Below, one piece after another: positions 1 through 7,699 of a stretch of DNA of 64,000 bases. Numbering within the stretch: the first letter of the stretch is position 1; the number at the start of each line of letters is the position of its first letter. This stretch comes from Candidatus Woesearchaeota archaeon (GTDB lineage Archaea; Nanobdellota; Nanobdellia; Woesearchaeales; UBA10216), in assembly GCA_016192905.1 (NCBI GenBank), contig JACPTG010000003.1:62001-126000 (forward strand), read 5' to 3'. The notes below the pieces were generated by a model. It was not told where the DNA came from and did no database searches. It saw only the letters and a program-made list of their open reading frames with translations. A program made the position numbers and the translations under genes.

Positions 1-43
1 CAAATTGCCTGTTGATTTCTATGAACGGCGCCAAATCAGCCAT
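1..43 (-). CDS. 5' end of an unknown gene leaving the window
   Basis: A reading frame starts with ATG at 43 on the minus strand and runs off the left edge after 14 codons (MADLAPFIEINRQF). The support is positional: a TATTTAAAT box lies at about 70-79, the spacing seen at other leaderless starts in this window. No function can be read from so few residues. Confidence 0.3.
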   Translation of the reverse strand, partial: MADLAPFIEINRQF

Positions 44-44
44 T

Positions 45-64
45 TTAATACACATTAATACACA
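45..64. repeat. tandem 10-bp direct repeat
   Basis: TTAATACACA occurs twice head to tail between the left-edge gene start and its TATA-like box. It lies in the gap shared with the rightward toxin-antitoxin pair and could be an operator, but nothing else supports that. Confidence 0.35.
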
Positions 65-146
65 CTATTATTTAAATATATCTGTTTTGCCGCCAGAGGT
101 ACGGGAAAAGCCAAAATTCGTATACGAGTTATAACATGTAATTATA

Positions 147-344
147 ATGAACCTTGCTTTGGCCCTCCATGCCCAGGAGCGGATGGTCGAAAAGGGCATA
201 ACCCGGCAGCAGGTCATTGGCACGATAAAAAGGGGCTCAAAAGTTGTCCAAACAGATGGTTTTTTGGCCTCTTTTGGGTACGTTAAGGTGGCGTATGCTG
301 TAAAAGGGGATAATTACATTGTCAAGACGGTGATGCTAAGATGA
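147..344 (+). CDS. DUF4258-family small protein, likely toxin
   Basis: This 65-residue protein has the DUF4258 layout: an N-terminal Hx(A)xERMxEKGIT segment (HAQERMVEKGIT), then QVxxxIxxG, then alternating strands ending in VKTVMLR. DUF4258 proteins usually pair with MqsA-type zinc-ribbon antitoxins and are thought to have an RNase-toxin fold resembling MqsR/RelE. The next gene is exactly such a partner and overlaps this stop by ATGA, so the two are very probably co-translated. The toxin role is inferred from family and context. Confidence 0.7.
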   Translation: MNLALALHAQERMVEKGITRQQVIGTIKRGSKVVQTDGFLASFGYVKVAYAVKGDNYIVKTVMLR

Positions 345-673
345 ACAAAAAATGCTACATTTGCGGAAAAGGTGAGCTTGTAACGAGAAAGGTGGATGTC
401 AAGCCTTACGGGGTTCCGATAGGCAAATTTGATGCAGAGGTCTGTTCGGACTGCAATGAAACCTTCTTTAGTGAGCAGATTTCAGATAAAATTGATGAAG
501 CTGCAAAAAGCAAGGGGCTCTGGGGGCTTGAAGCAAGGACAAAAATAGGGCAGGCTGGAAATTCCATTGACGTCAGGATAAGCAAAAGGATAGCTGAATT
601 CGCAGGATTGAGGAAGGGGGCAGAGGTCAGGGTGTACCCTGAGGGCAGAAACAGGATAATCATTGAGCATTAA
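341..673 (+). CDS. MqsA/YgiT-type zinc-finger antitoxin
   Basis: Two CxxC pairs near the N-terminus (CYIC at residues 5-8, CSDC at about 35-38) form the YgiT/MqsA zinc-ribbon. The C-terminal third (residues ~75-110) resembles an AbrB/MazE-like swapped-hairpin DNA-binding strand pattern (IDVRISKRIAEFAGLRKG) rather than the usual HTH_3. It overlaps the DUF4258 gene by 4 nt. It probably binds the toxin and autoregulates the pair. An antitoxin lying second in the operon is normal for MqsRA-like modules. Confidence 0.72.
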   Translation: MNKKCYICGKGELVTRKVDVKPYGVPIGKFDAEVCSDCNETFFSEQISDKIDEAAKSKGLWGLEARTKIGQAGNSIDVRISKRIAEFAGLRKGAEVRVYPEGRNRIIIEH

Positions 674-753
674 GGTAAAGGCATGCGAAAAGTATTGATA
701 TATCCGCTGAGCCAAAACCTATATATACAGCCCATGGCAGGAATGGGAAGGGG

Positions 754-1653
754 ATGAATATCCGCTTTGAAAAGAGGCACAGGTACGCCATAGGGTTAGC
801 CATTGTGCTGTTCATACTTGACTTCTACCTCTTCCTTGGAAGGGTGCTGTTCGTTCCCCTGATGGGGATAGTGGTTACCGTAGCATGGCTTCCGTACTGG
901 ATGGATGTCTTCAGGGAAAACAGGAAGCAGAAGGAGCTGGAGGCGAGGTTCCCTGAATTCGTAAGGAACCTTACCGGAGCAATAAAGTCAGGAATGCCTG
1001 CATCCACGGCAGTTGTGCACGTGTCAGGCACAGACTATGGAGCCCTTTCTCCCCATGTAAGAAAGCTCGCCAACCAGATTGAGTGGGCAATACCCTTCAA
1101 GAAGGCCTTCGTGAACTTTGGAAGGGAAACTAAAAACGGGATTATAAAAAGGGCGATAGCAACTGTAATCCAGGCAGAGCAGGCAGGCGGGAACATTGAG
1201 GACGTGCTGAACTCGATAACAGAAAGCCTCATACAGATAAAGAGGATAAAGGAGGAAAGGAAGGCGAGCCTTCATTCCCAGATAATGCAGAGCTACGTGA
1301 TTTTTTTCGTTTTCCTCGGGGTGATGATAATCATCCAGAACCTGCTGATACCTTACATGAGCAGGATAAGCTCCGCGGGCTCAGGGCTTGAGGGAATAAC
1401 AGAGCAGCAGCAGATACTGCAAAAGGTGACCATAGAGCTGGCGACGCCATCCGCATTCATCTCAAGCTTCGGCCAGTGGCTGATAAGCCTTTACGGCATA
1501 TTCCTGATGATGAGCCTGATACAGGCGTTCTTCGCAGGGGTTGTCCTGGGCAAGCTCGCTGAAGGAGACCTGACCTCAGGCCTGAAGCACTCGTTAATCA
1601 TGATGACCTTTGCATTCGTGGCAATAACCTTTGCGCAGGGATTTGTGAAGTAA
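754..1653 (+). CDS. T2SS/T4P platform protein of the TadC/FlaJ family
   Basis: A 299-residue integral membrane protein of the T2SSF family. There are two N-terminal transmembrane helices (about 10-50), a cytoplasmic helical domain (about 55-165, with FPEFVRNLTGAIKSGM and EQAGGNIEDVLNSI), then a transmembrane pair around 180-205 and two more at the C-terminus. Such proteins anchor the pilus or archaellum ATPase at the inner face of the membrane. The start has a purine-rich SD (ggaaggggatg) and an upstream TATA-like tatatata. No partner ATPase or pilin is in view, so the ATPase is probably encoded elsewhere or to the left. Confidence 0.8.
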   Translation: MNIRFEKRHRYAIGLAIVLFILDFYLFLGRVLFVPLMGIVVTVAWLPYWMDVFRENRKQKELEARFPEFVRNLTGAIKSGMPASTAVVHVSGTDYGALSPHVRKLANQIEWAIPFKKAFVNFGRETKNGIIKRAIATVIQAEQAGGNIEDVLNSITESLIQIKRIKEERKASLHSQIMQSYVIFFVFLGVMIIIQNLLIPYMSRISSAGSGLEGITEQQQILQKVTIELATPSAFISSFGQWLISLYGIFLMMSLIQAFFAGVVLGKLAEGDLTSGLKHSLIMMTFAFVAITFAQGFVK

Positions 1654-1665
1654 AAAACTCGTCCT

Positions 1666-2442
1666 ATGAGAATCTCCCTTGACGTAAGAAAGACGCCTGA
1701 GCAGAACGCCGCAGAATACTATGAGAAGGCAAAGAAGGCGAAGAAAAAGCTTGAAGGCGCGCGCAAGGCGCTGGATGCAAGCAGGAGAAAGCTTGAAGCC
1801 CTGCAAAAAGCCCAGGCGGCAGAGCAGCAAAAGAAGAAGGAAGCGCCCAAGCAGGAGAAAAAGTGGTACGAGAAGCTAAGATGGTTCACAAGCAGCGAAG
1901 GGTTCCTGGTGATAGGCGGAAAAGACGCCACCTCCAATGAGATAGTCATCAAGAAGCACACAGATGCAAACGACATAGTGTTCCACACTGACATGGCAGG
2001 CAGCCCGTTCTTTGTGATAAAAACAGAAGGGAAAATACCTGGAGAGGCGACAATGCAGGAAACCGCCCAGGCAACAGCCAGTTACTCAAGGGCCTGGAGG
2101 GCAGGGCTGGGCCTCTTGGAAGTCTTCCATGTCGCCCCTGAACAGGTAAGCAAGACTGCCAGGGCAGGCGAGTACATGGGCAAGGGCGCGTTCATGATAT
2201 ATGGAAAGACAAATTATGTCTCAGCAGAGCTCCGGCTGGCAGTGGGGGTAACCAATGAAGGCAGGGTTATGGGCGGGCCGCCGCAGGCAGTGAAGGCAAA
2301 CTGCGCAAAATACGCTGAAGTCGTGCCTGGAAGGGACAAGACATCTGACGCTGCAAAGCGAATCCTAAAGAGGATTGGAGGAGACCTGGACAGCATAATA
2401 GCAGCCCTTCCTGCAGGCGGGTGCAGCGTAAGAAATAAATAG
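1666..2442 (+). CDS. stand-alone NFACT-R (DUF814) protein, lacks NFACT-N
   Basis: The C-terminal half of an Rqc2/RqcH/NEMF-type protein. Residues 1-65 are a charged coiled coil starting at the family's TPEQNAAEYYEKAKKAKKKLEGA segment. Residues ~70-200 are the NFACT-R domain, with WYEKLRWFTSSEGFLVIGGKDATSNE, the DIVFHTDMAGSPF strand and the late GKGAFMIYGKTNYV region. Full archaeal homologs have about 400 more N-terminal residues (NFACT-N and HhH), which are absent here; the upstream gene is unrelated. Full-length family members bind 60S/50S-tRNA complexes in ribosome quality control. It follows the TadC-like gene by 12 nt, probably in the same transcript. Confidence 0.8.
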   Translation: MRISLDVRKTPEQNAAEYYEKAKKAKKKLEGARKALDASRRKLEALQKAQAAEQQKKKEAPKQEKKWYEKLRWFTSSEGFLVIGGKDATSNEIVIKKHTDANDIVFHTDMAGSPFFVIKTEGKIPGEATMQETAQATASYSRAWRAGLGLLEVFHVAPEQVSKTARAGEYMGKGAFMIYGKTNYVSAELRLAVGVTNEGRVMGGPPQAVKANCAKYAEVVPGRDKTSDAAKRILKRIGGDLDSIIAALPAGGCSVRNK

Positions 2443-2463
2443 GGCAGACATATGCCGCCATAA

Positions 2464-2883
2464 ATGGGGCGTCTGGTGGAAAACGTCTTCGGGTACGCGG
2501 CTATTATTGGATTGTACTACATATCACACCTGCTCCTTGCAGAAAGGATATTCGGCAAGAGGCAGCTCGAAAAATCCGTGGCATCTGAGGTGCATACGCT
2601 TGGGCTGGAAGGGATAGCGATAGAAGCCAGCTTCGGAAGCAACCTATTCCCGGAAACAGAAATGGTTGGCTATGGAGTATGGTCAATGCGTCTGGGCAAG
2701 GTATTTGCAACTGGCGATAGCGTTAGGCACGAACTTTACCACGTGCACAGATATAAGGGAGAAGAATGGCCTGGCAAACCAGTGTCTACTGCCAGAAGCT
2801 GGCTGATTGAGGAGCCCTTAGCTGAGCTCTATGCATTCGGAATCCTCAACCCAAATGGGAAAATTTGTTCGAAAAAAATATAA
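2464..2883 (+). CDS. unknown membrane-anchored protein with HExxH motif
   Basis: 139 residues with one hydrophobic N-terminal helix (about 8-30, FGYAAIIGLYYISHLLLAERIF), followed by a soluble domain containing RHELYHVHR, an HExxH zinc-peptidase-like motif. A downstream acidic residue (EEPLAELYAF) could supply the third ligand. No family recognised. It starts 21 nt after the NFACT-R stop and its last codons overlap the TATA box of the next gene. A metallopeptidase role is only a suggestion. Confidence 0.55.
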   Translation: MGRLVENVFGYAAIIGLYYISHLLLAERIFGKRQLEKSVASEVHTLGLEGIAIEASFGSNLFPETEMVGYGVWSMRLGKVFATGDSVRHELYHVHRYKGEEWPGKPVSTARSWLIEEPLAELYAFGILNPNGKICSKKI

Positions 2884-2884
2884 A
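2876..2884 (+). promoter_or_regulatory. TATA box for the gene at 2907
   Basis: AAATATAAA lies 23 nt upstream of ATG 2907, inside the end of the preceding gene. This spacing argues for the start at 2907 rather than the in-frame ATG at 2865, which precedes the box. Confidence 0.55.
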
Positions 2885-2906
2885 GCTGCGCCTGCCGCCC
2901 TGCATT

Positions 2907-3218
2907 ATGGCCTATTACCAGTCAGAGTGCAGTACCGACCTCCCCGGACTGTACAGCGAGCTTCACAAGCTGGTTGAGGCTGGGCATTCTGAGGTTAAGG
3001 TTAGTGTCGGCGACGGGATCGAGCTTTTTACGCTTGTGGACGATGGCAGGCCGCCTAATTTTACGGGCTGGAAGGTGGGCTTTTCAACAATGCGCCTGGA
3101 GGATCTGTGCGGCTTTGTTCGCAGGGAGGCAGCTGCCCACCTGGAGGCTGCTGGTGGGAGATACGCGAGAAACATGCGCATAATCAGGACTCCTGCAGAA
3201 TTCAAGGTATACGTCTAG
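2907..3218 (+). CDS. hypothetical soluble protein
   Basis: About 103 residues from ATG 2907 (MAYYQSECSTDLPG). An in-frame ATG at 2865 would overlap the preceding gene and the TATA box, so 2907 is preferred. Mixed alpha/beta composition, no signal peptide, no motif I recognise. It converges with sppA, leaving 4 nt between the two stops. Confidence 0.5.
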   Translation: MAYYQSECSTDLPGLYSELHKLVEAGHSEVKVSVGDGIELFTLVDDGRPPNFTGWKVGFSTMRLEDLCGFVRREAAAHLEAAGGRYARNMRIIRTPAEFKVYV

Positions 3219-3222
3219 CTCC

Positions 3223-4137
3223 TTAGGTTCTTATCTGAATCCTCTGCTGCCTCATCAGGATGCTGCCTATGCCTTCGCCCACGTGAAAGGACTGGCGGCT
3301 GGCAGCTTCTGAGAACGCGTCAAAGAGTGTTTTTCTCTTTTTGAAGGCCACAGGCTCAGGGGTTATGTTTAGCTGGCTTTCCATGTAGTTGAGGGCTTCC
3401 TGCTTTCCGCCAATCTCGTCCACAAGCCCCATCCGCATGGCATCCTTTCCGAGGAATACCTCTCCGGTTGCGATGCCCTTTACATAATCCTGGTCAAGGT
3501 CCCGGTTTTCAGCCACGGCAGCCACGAACTCCTCATGTATTCCGTCAAGCAAAGCCTGGAATTTCTCCCTTTCGGCAGGAGTCATCTGCCTTAGGGGGGA
3601 GCCCATGTCCTTGTACTGGCCTGAGACAAGGCGTTCGTAGGAAGCGTTGTACTTGTTTAGGACGCCGCCATATTCAACATATGAGGCAATCACCCCTATT
3701 GAGCCTGTTATCGACATGCTGCTGGCAACTATGTGGTCTGTTGCCGATGCCGCCCAATATGCGCCAGAAGCAGCCTCGTCCCGTATCCAGGCGACGCTTG
3801 GCTTGTTCATCCTCCTGATGGCGTCGCTTATCTCCTGCGATGCCACCCCGCTGCCGCCTGGCGAGTTTATCTCAAAGATTACCGCCTTTATGGAGCCGCT
3901 CTCCTCGGCCTTTTCAATAAGCTCTATCGTATCTGTTGAGGACACGGTTGTTCCGCCCAGCGTCCATTCATCCTCAGCAAGTATCTCCCCCTTTATTGGT
4001 ATGACCGCCACGTTGCCTTCCAGCGATTCGAAGTCCGGGCTGACAAGCAGGGCCATGATGCCTATCATGAAGAGAAGAATAACGCTGAAGAATAGTACTG
4101 CGCCGCCGATAAGCGCCCATTTCCAGAAGCTTCCCAT
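3223..4137 (-). CDS. sppA: signal peptide peptidase SppA (S49)
   Basis: A 304-residue membrane serine peptidase. A single N-terminal transmembrane anchor (about 8-32) is followed by the S49 domain: VIPIKGEI, the NSPGG oxyanion region, the catalytic serine in EAASGAYWAA, and the general-base lysine in SGQYKDMGSP. The length is the short archaeal type, about half of E. coli SppA. It degrades cleaved signal peptides and membrane protein fragments, with the active site on the outside. A TATA box (ACTATATAAG, 4161-4170) precedes the ATG at leaderless spacing. Confidence 0.9.
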   Translation of the reverse strand: MGSFWKWALIGGAVLFFSVILLFMIGIMALLVSPDFESLEGNVAVIPIKGEILAEDEWTLGGTTVSSTDTIELIEKAEESGSIKAVIFEINSPGGSGVASQEISDAIRRMNKPSVAWIRDEAASGAYWAASATDHIVASSMSITGSIGVIASYVEYGGVLNKYNASYERLVSGQYKDMGSPLRQMTPAEREKFQALLDGIHEEFVAAVAENRDLDQDYVKGIATGEVFLGKDAMRMGLVDEIGGKQEALNYMESQLNITPEPVAFKKRKTLFDAFSEAASRQSFHVGEGIGSILMRQQRIQIRT

Positions 4138-4160
4138 TCACCCGGCTGATGAGCTGGCTG

Positions 4161-4170
4161 CTTATATAGT
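4161..4170 (-). promoter_or_regulatory. TATA box of sppA
   Basis: ACTATATAAG on the minus strand, 24 nt upstream of the sppA ATG, typical of archaeal leaderless promoters. Confidence 0.6.
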
Positions 4171-4251
4171 TTTGCGTTGGTAGCGGCAGGTGTGCTATCC
4201 TGATATTATTTGACATCGATAGGTTTTTTGTATTATTCATATTTTAAACAA

Positions 4252-4272
4252 CCGCCGGTCAGAGACCGGCGG
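4252..4272. repeat. hairpin at the 3' end of the IS200-like element
   Basis: CCGCCGGTC - AGA - GACCGGCGG, a perfect 9-bp stem with a 3-nt loop, directly after the transposase stop. Together with its relative at 4878-4899 it is the expected TnpA recognition structure of IS200-type ends. It could also terminate the transposase transcript. Confidence 0.75.
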
Positions 4273-4279
4273 AATTTAA

Positions 4280-4738
4280 CTACGCTGCGAAGGCTGTGAG
4301 GCTTGTTTGCCTTCTGTCATGCAAGGGGCTTCCAGTGCCGTATTTCTGCTTCTGAATGTACCTTATCGTGTCGTCTATATTTCTTGGATTTCCAAGGTAA
4401 TACGCAGGATTCCAGAATCCCGAATCCCAAAAAAGGGACTTCTTCAGTTCAGGGAAAAACTCAAAGAATTTCTTAGCCGTGGGACCCCTCAACATCTTAG
4501 CGACTTGTGGCCTGCTATAATTTCCAATATCAGCCATGAAATGCACATGATTAGCATCAAAACCAATCTCGCCAACCGGAATATCGTACTCAAACGCTGC
4601 CTCCAAAAGCAGCATTCGCATCGCTTCCCGATACAATTCATCGTCAAAGATGTTATGACAATACTTAACCTTGAACATGCAATGCATCCAAGCTTCACCA
4701 ACTGCAGAGCTAAACCTAATAGGGTTTGTTTTTCGCAT
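4280..4738 (-). CDS. tnpA: IS200/IS605-family Y1 transposase TnpA
   Basis: 152 residues, the usual size for TnpA. The HUH motif is HVHFM at about residues 64-68 and the nucleophilic tyrosine lies in YIQKQKYG near residue 130. The start of the fold (MFKVKYCHNIFDDELYREA) matches the family. It is a single-strand transposase that recognises the flanking hairpins. The ATG at 4738 is preceded at 21-29 nt by CATATAAAA (4759-4767), so it has a host-like leaderless promoter. The gene looks intact. Confidence 0.88.
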   Translation of the reverse strand: MRKTNPIRFSSAVGEAWMHCMFKVKYCHNIFDDELYREAMRMLLLEAAFEYDIPVGEIGFDANHVHFMADIGNYSRPQVAKMLRGPTAKKFFEFFPELKKSLFWDSGFWNPAYYLGNPRNIDDTIRYIQKQKYGTGSPLHDRRQTSLTAFAA

Positions 4739-4758
4739 TTTTACGGCCTCACAGAAAG

Positions 4759-4767
4759 TTTTATATG
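4759..4767 (-). promoter_or_regulatory. TATA box of tnpA
   Basis: CATATAAAA on the minus strand, about 21 nt upstream of the tnpA ATG. Confidence 0.55.
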
Positions 4768-4877
4768 CTCCGCGCGCAAAGCTACCGCTACGCGAAACTA
4801 CAGTGGGCAGTGCTCATTCAGGAGCCTGCCAACTGATTTTTAGACATTCTACAAGAAAAAGCTTACTACATGACTAT

Positions 4878-4899
4878 CCACCGGTCAAAGAACCGGTGG
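4878..4899. repeat. hairpin at the 5' end of the IS200-like element
   Basis: CCACCGGT - CAAAGA - ACCGGTGG, a perfect 8-bp stem with a 6-nt loop. Its stem differs from the 4252 hairpin mainly by a purine exchange, as expected for left and right ends bound by one transposase. Confidence 0.7.
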
Positions 4900-4907
4900 A
4901 ATTCTGA

Positions 4908-5454
4908 TTAAACCTCCGTTTTTTTCTTCCTTTCAAAGGCTTGGCTTGGTGTCTCCAGGACTTCCCAATTTAAGCTTCTGTGAGGCCTAACATCATTGCA
5001 CCAATACAAGAATTTCTCTTTGCTGTTAAAGGCGTCCCTGTGCCTCTCATATGTGTCGAACCATTTCTCTATTCGTATCTGATCCGTCCTGTTTACGCTT
5101 AACCCCTGGCTTTCCAGCCTCAGCTAAGCCTGAACCAAGAAGAACCCGATGAATATGATTATGCGGTAAATGAACCCCTTTATCGCGCTCAATAAGGCGC
5201 TCTAGGGCATCAGCACCCAAGCGGTAACGCTCATATACTTCCCGTACAACTACATGCTCTTCATCCGTAATTGGCCGTTTAGGACGGCCAACTTTGTTGC
5301 CAAGAACAGGAACAATACCTGACTCGTCATACTGCTTCCAAACCTGATAAACTCTCTGCTTGGTCACTCCAGCTATCTTCCTAGCCTGATACTTAGATTC
5401 ACCCTCGTTCAGCACCCGTAAAGTCTCAATAAGTTTAGCTTTAGTCAGTTTCAT
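4908..5454 (-). pseudogene. rve-type (IS481/ISA0963-like) transposase remnant, catalytic core deleted
   Basis: From ATG 5454 the frame encodes an HTH region (AKLIETLRVLNEGESKYQARK, then RVYQVWKQYDESG and VGRPKRPITDEE) and stops at 5047. Another frame, open from about 5100 to the TAA at 4908, encodes the usual C-terminal tail of rve transposases, including EKWFDTYERHRDAF and NDVRPHRSLNW. The DDE catalytic domain that should lie between them is absent, so an internal deletion has joined the two ends out of frame. A longer in-frame start at 5637 exists but adds a non-family, hydrophobic N-terminus. It marks the left boundary of the AT-rich island. Confidence 0.75.
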
Positions 5455-5637
5455 CCCTCGATTTTCTATATCGAGGTAAAATAATTTCGGGATAATACAC
5501 ATACGGAGTGACAAAAATTTTATAAGTAATAACCAATCAATGGCAAAATATAGCAAAGTACACCATAGTGTATATTTAAACCAGCTTACCTGATGTTTAA
5601 AGCTGCAATTGATTTTACTAAAGGGCCTTGACAACAC

Positions 5638-6801
5638 ATGAATATTATACCAAAATCTCCGACAGCTTCCTGGTTTGAGATGGAAAATAAGATTAGCTCG
5701 AAATTTGATAGTTTTATTTCCTTAAGTTTAGGTGATACTATCCTGGATTTTTCAAAAAATATTAAAAAAACAATCTTTCAACAAGAAAACAAATTTAATT
5801 ATAGGTATTCCGCCATATCAGGCAGTGATTCCTTAAAACAAGCTATCAGTAAATATAATCGGCATTATGCAGGGGGCAACTACCTTAAAAATGAAATAAT
5901 AGTCACGAATGGAGGGAAACAAGGTATTTTCAATGTTCTCCTGACCTTAATAAACCCCGGAGATGAAGTTTTACTACCTCGCCCATATTGGGATACCTAT
6001 CTAGAAATTATAAACTTTCTAAACGGAAAAGCAATTTTAATTAAAACAGACGGAAACTACAACATGGATATAGACGATTTATCTAAAAAAATAACATCTA
6101 AGGCAAAATTGATAATTATCAATTCTCCAAATAACCCATCGGGGGCAATAATACGCAGGAGTTCATTAAAAAAAATAGCGGATTTAGCGATAGAGAATAA
6201 CATCCACATATTAAGTGATGAAGTCTATAATGCTTTTCTTTACAATGATGAAAAATATGTTAGCATATCTTCTCTTTCACAAGAGGCAAAGGAAAGAACA
6301 ATTGTCGTTAACTCTTTTTCAAAATCCTTATCGATACCCGGGCTAAGAGTGGGCTATTGTGCTTCCTCAAAAGAGATGATATCAAAACTTGAAAATATTC
6401 AATCCCACTCCACGGGGAATGTAAGTAATGTGTCTCAACATATTGCTTTAGGTTTGTTAGAACATTTTGAAAAAATTACAAAGGATACATTAAAAACATT
6501 TAATAAAAGGATAGACTATTCGTTCAAAAGGCTTAAAGAAATGCAGAATACTGAAATGGTAACAAAACCAGCCGGAGCAATATACCTATTTCCAAAAATA
6601 ATGAATGGGGGAGAGGATGCCTACTACTTGTGCAAGAAATTATTGGAAACAAGAGGCGTATCTTTTATGCCCGGTAAATATTTTGGTCTTAAGGATCATT
6701 TAAGGATTACTGTTTCTCATGAGATACCTGTACTTGATAAAGCTTTAACTATTTTTGAGGAATTCTTGGAAGAAAATGAGAAGCGCCACTATACTACATA
6801 A
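5638..6801 (+). CDS. PLP-dependent class I/II aminotransferase
   Basis: 387 residues with the fold-type I hallmarks: the NSPNNPSGA loop near residue 161, the SDEVY aspartate near 199, and the PLP lysine in SFSKSLSIPGLRVGY near 233. It resembles the AspC/aromatic-type family that transfers amino groups between amino acids and 2-oxo acids. It opens a long run of co-directional enzyme genes of low G+C. The ATG has no strong SD, but several AT-rich boxes lie upstream. The substrate is unknown; in this context it may regenerate an amino donor or act on a sugar-derived ketone. Confidence 0.82.
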   Translation: MNIIPKSPTASWFEMENKISSKFDSFISLSLGDTILDFSKNIKKTIFQQENKFNYRYSAISGSDSLKQAISKYNRHYAGGNYLKNEIIVTNGGKQGIFNVLLTLINPGDEVLLPRPYWDTYLEIINFLNGKAILIKTDGNYNMDIDDLSKKITSKAKLIIINSPNNPSGAIIRRSSLKKIADLAIENNIHILSDEVYNAFLYNDEKYVSISSLSQEAKERTIVVNSFSKSLSIPGLRVGYCASSKEMISKLENIQSHSTGNVSNVSQHIALGLLEHFEKITKDTLKTFNKRIDYSFKRLKEMQNTEMVTKPAGAIYLFPKIMNGGEDAYYLCKKLLETRGVSFMPGKYFGLKDHLRITVSHEIPVLDKALTIFEEFLEENEKRHYTT

Positions 6802-7072
6802 AAAATGTAAGAAAGCATTGAAAGCCTTTAAGGTTCATAAAACTATTTGTGCTGTTGAAAGCGAATCTCGAATTCTAATGATTGCAGAAGAAGCTAACAA
6901 ACAAGAAGCCAGCTACTTAAGAGGGGAAATCTTTAAACCGAGACCATCTTCATACCCTTGCCATGGGTTAGTTATAAAAGAAATGGTACTGTTAAAACGA
7001 GGAATGTCTGCGAACCAAGATGAATTTTGCTTGCAGCAGAGTATATCTTGGGAAGGGAATAAATCAGTTTAG
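6776..7072 (+). CDS. unrecognised small ORF in the island
   Basis: From ATG 6776 this gives 98 residues and overlaps the aminotransferase by 26 nt. It is lysine-rich at the N-terminus (KKCKKALKAFKVHK) with scattered cysteines. I recognise no family. Its composition matches its neighbours and it fills what would otherwise be a 290-nt gap, but it may be spurious. Confidence 0.35.
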   Translation: MRSATILHKKCKKALKAFKVHKTICAVESESRILMIAEEANKQEASYLRGEIFKPRPSSYPCHGLVIKEMVLLKRGMSANQDEFCLQQSISWEGNKSV

Positions 7073-7090
7073 AAAATTTTTGAAGGCTTG

Positions 7091-7570
7091 ATGAATGATT
7101 TAAAGAAGGGCCACGATTTTTTGAATAAAATGGGTCGGATTAGTATTACAAAGCCGGATAAAGGAGACTTTGAAGATATATTCCCTCTACTAAAACAATT
7201 ATGGGAAAATAAACCATTAAATGGAAAAAAATTAAAAGAAGTTTTTCTAAGAGGATTAGAATCCGTCAACCAAGAATATTTTATAGTAAAACTAAATGGA
7301 GGGATAATTGGTTTTGCATCTCTGACTATTAAGAATAATCTTTGGCAAGAAGGAAATCTTGCTCACATTGATGAACTTATTGTTGATCAGCAATTTAGAA
7401 AAAGGGGAGTGGGAACAAAACTACTTGAACAGATTATTGCAACTGCAAAAGAGAGGGAATGTAAAAGAATAGAACTAGACTCCGCTTTTCATAGAAAAGA
7501 AGCCCATGCTTTTTATAAGATTAAAGGCTTTGAAAATAGGGCATTTTTGTTCTCAAAGAAGATAGTGTAA
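7091..7570 (+). CDS. GNAT-family N-acetyltransferase
   Basis: About 159 residues. The acetyl-CoA binding motif is clear: AHIDELIVDQQFRKRGVGTKL (residues ~94-114, Q/RxxGxG/A type), followed by the C-terminal HAFYKIKGFENRAF motif. ATG 7091 is used; an in-frame ATG at 7130 (MGRISITKPDK) fits the family start better and would drop 13 residues. It could acetylate an amine made by the neighbouring aminotransferases, for export or self-protection, but this is inference. Confidence 0.75.
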   Translation: MNDLKKGHDFLNKMGRISITKPDKGDFEDIFPLLKQLWENKPLNGKKLKEVFLRGLESVNQEYFIVKLNGGIIGFASLTIKNNLWQEGNLAHIDELIVDQQFRKRGVGTKLLEQIIATAKERECKRIELDSAFHRKEAHAFYKIKGFENRAFLFSKKIV

Positions 7571-7699
7571 CCTCTTGTGCTATCCGAAAACTATTCCTTT
7601 CGGCGAGTTAAGGCAAGTTTCGTAAAATAACCACGCAACGCCGAATTGATCAGAAGATTTATCAATATCATGTGATTACTCCTTTAAAGGGCAGGTAAA

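Larger units (their letters stand above)
4252..4899 (-). mobile_element. IS200-like insertion sequence
   Basis: About 650 bp carrying one Y1 transposase gene and bounded by two related hairpins (4252-4272 and 4878-4899), each followed on the plus strand by GGAATT. IS200/IS605 elements have subterminal imperfect palindromes instead of terminal inverted repeats and make no target duplication, which fits. There is no tnpB. Exact ends extend a little beyond the hairpins and are not determined. It sits 8 bp from the end of a degraded transposase gene. Confidence 0.75.

Noticed and set aside
4307-4843. Long open frame opposite the IS200 transposase
   Set aside because: Antisense shadow of tnpA, no protein-like features.
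5455-5637. Upstream extension of the transposase remnant to 5637
   Set aside because: In frame but hydrophobic and unlike the family; the HTH protein starts naturally at ATG 5454.
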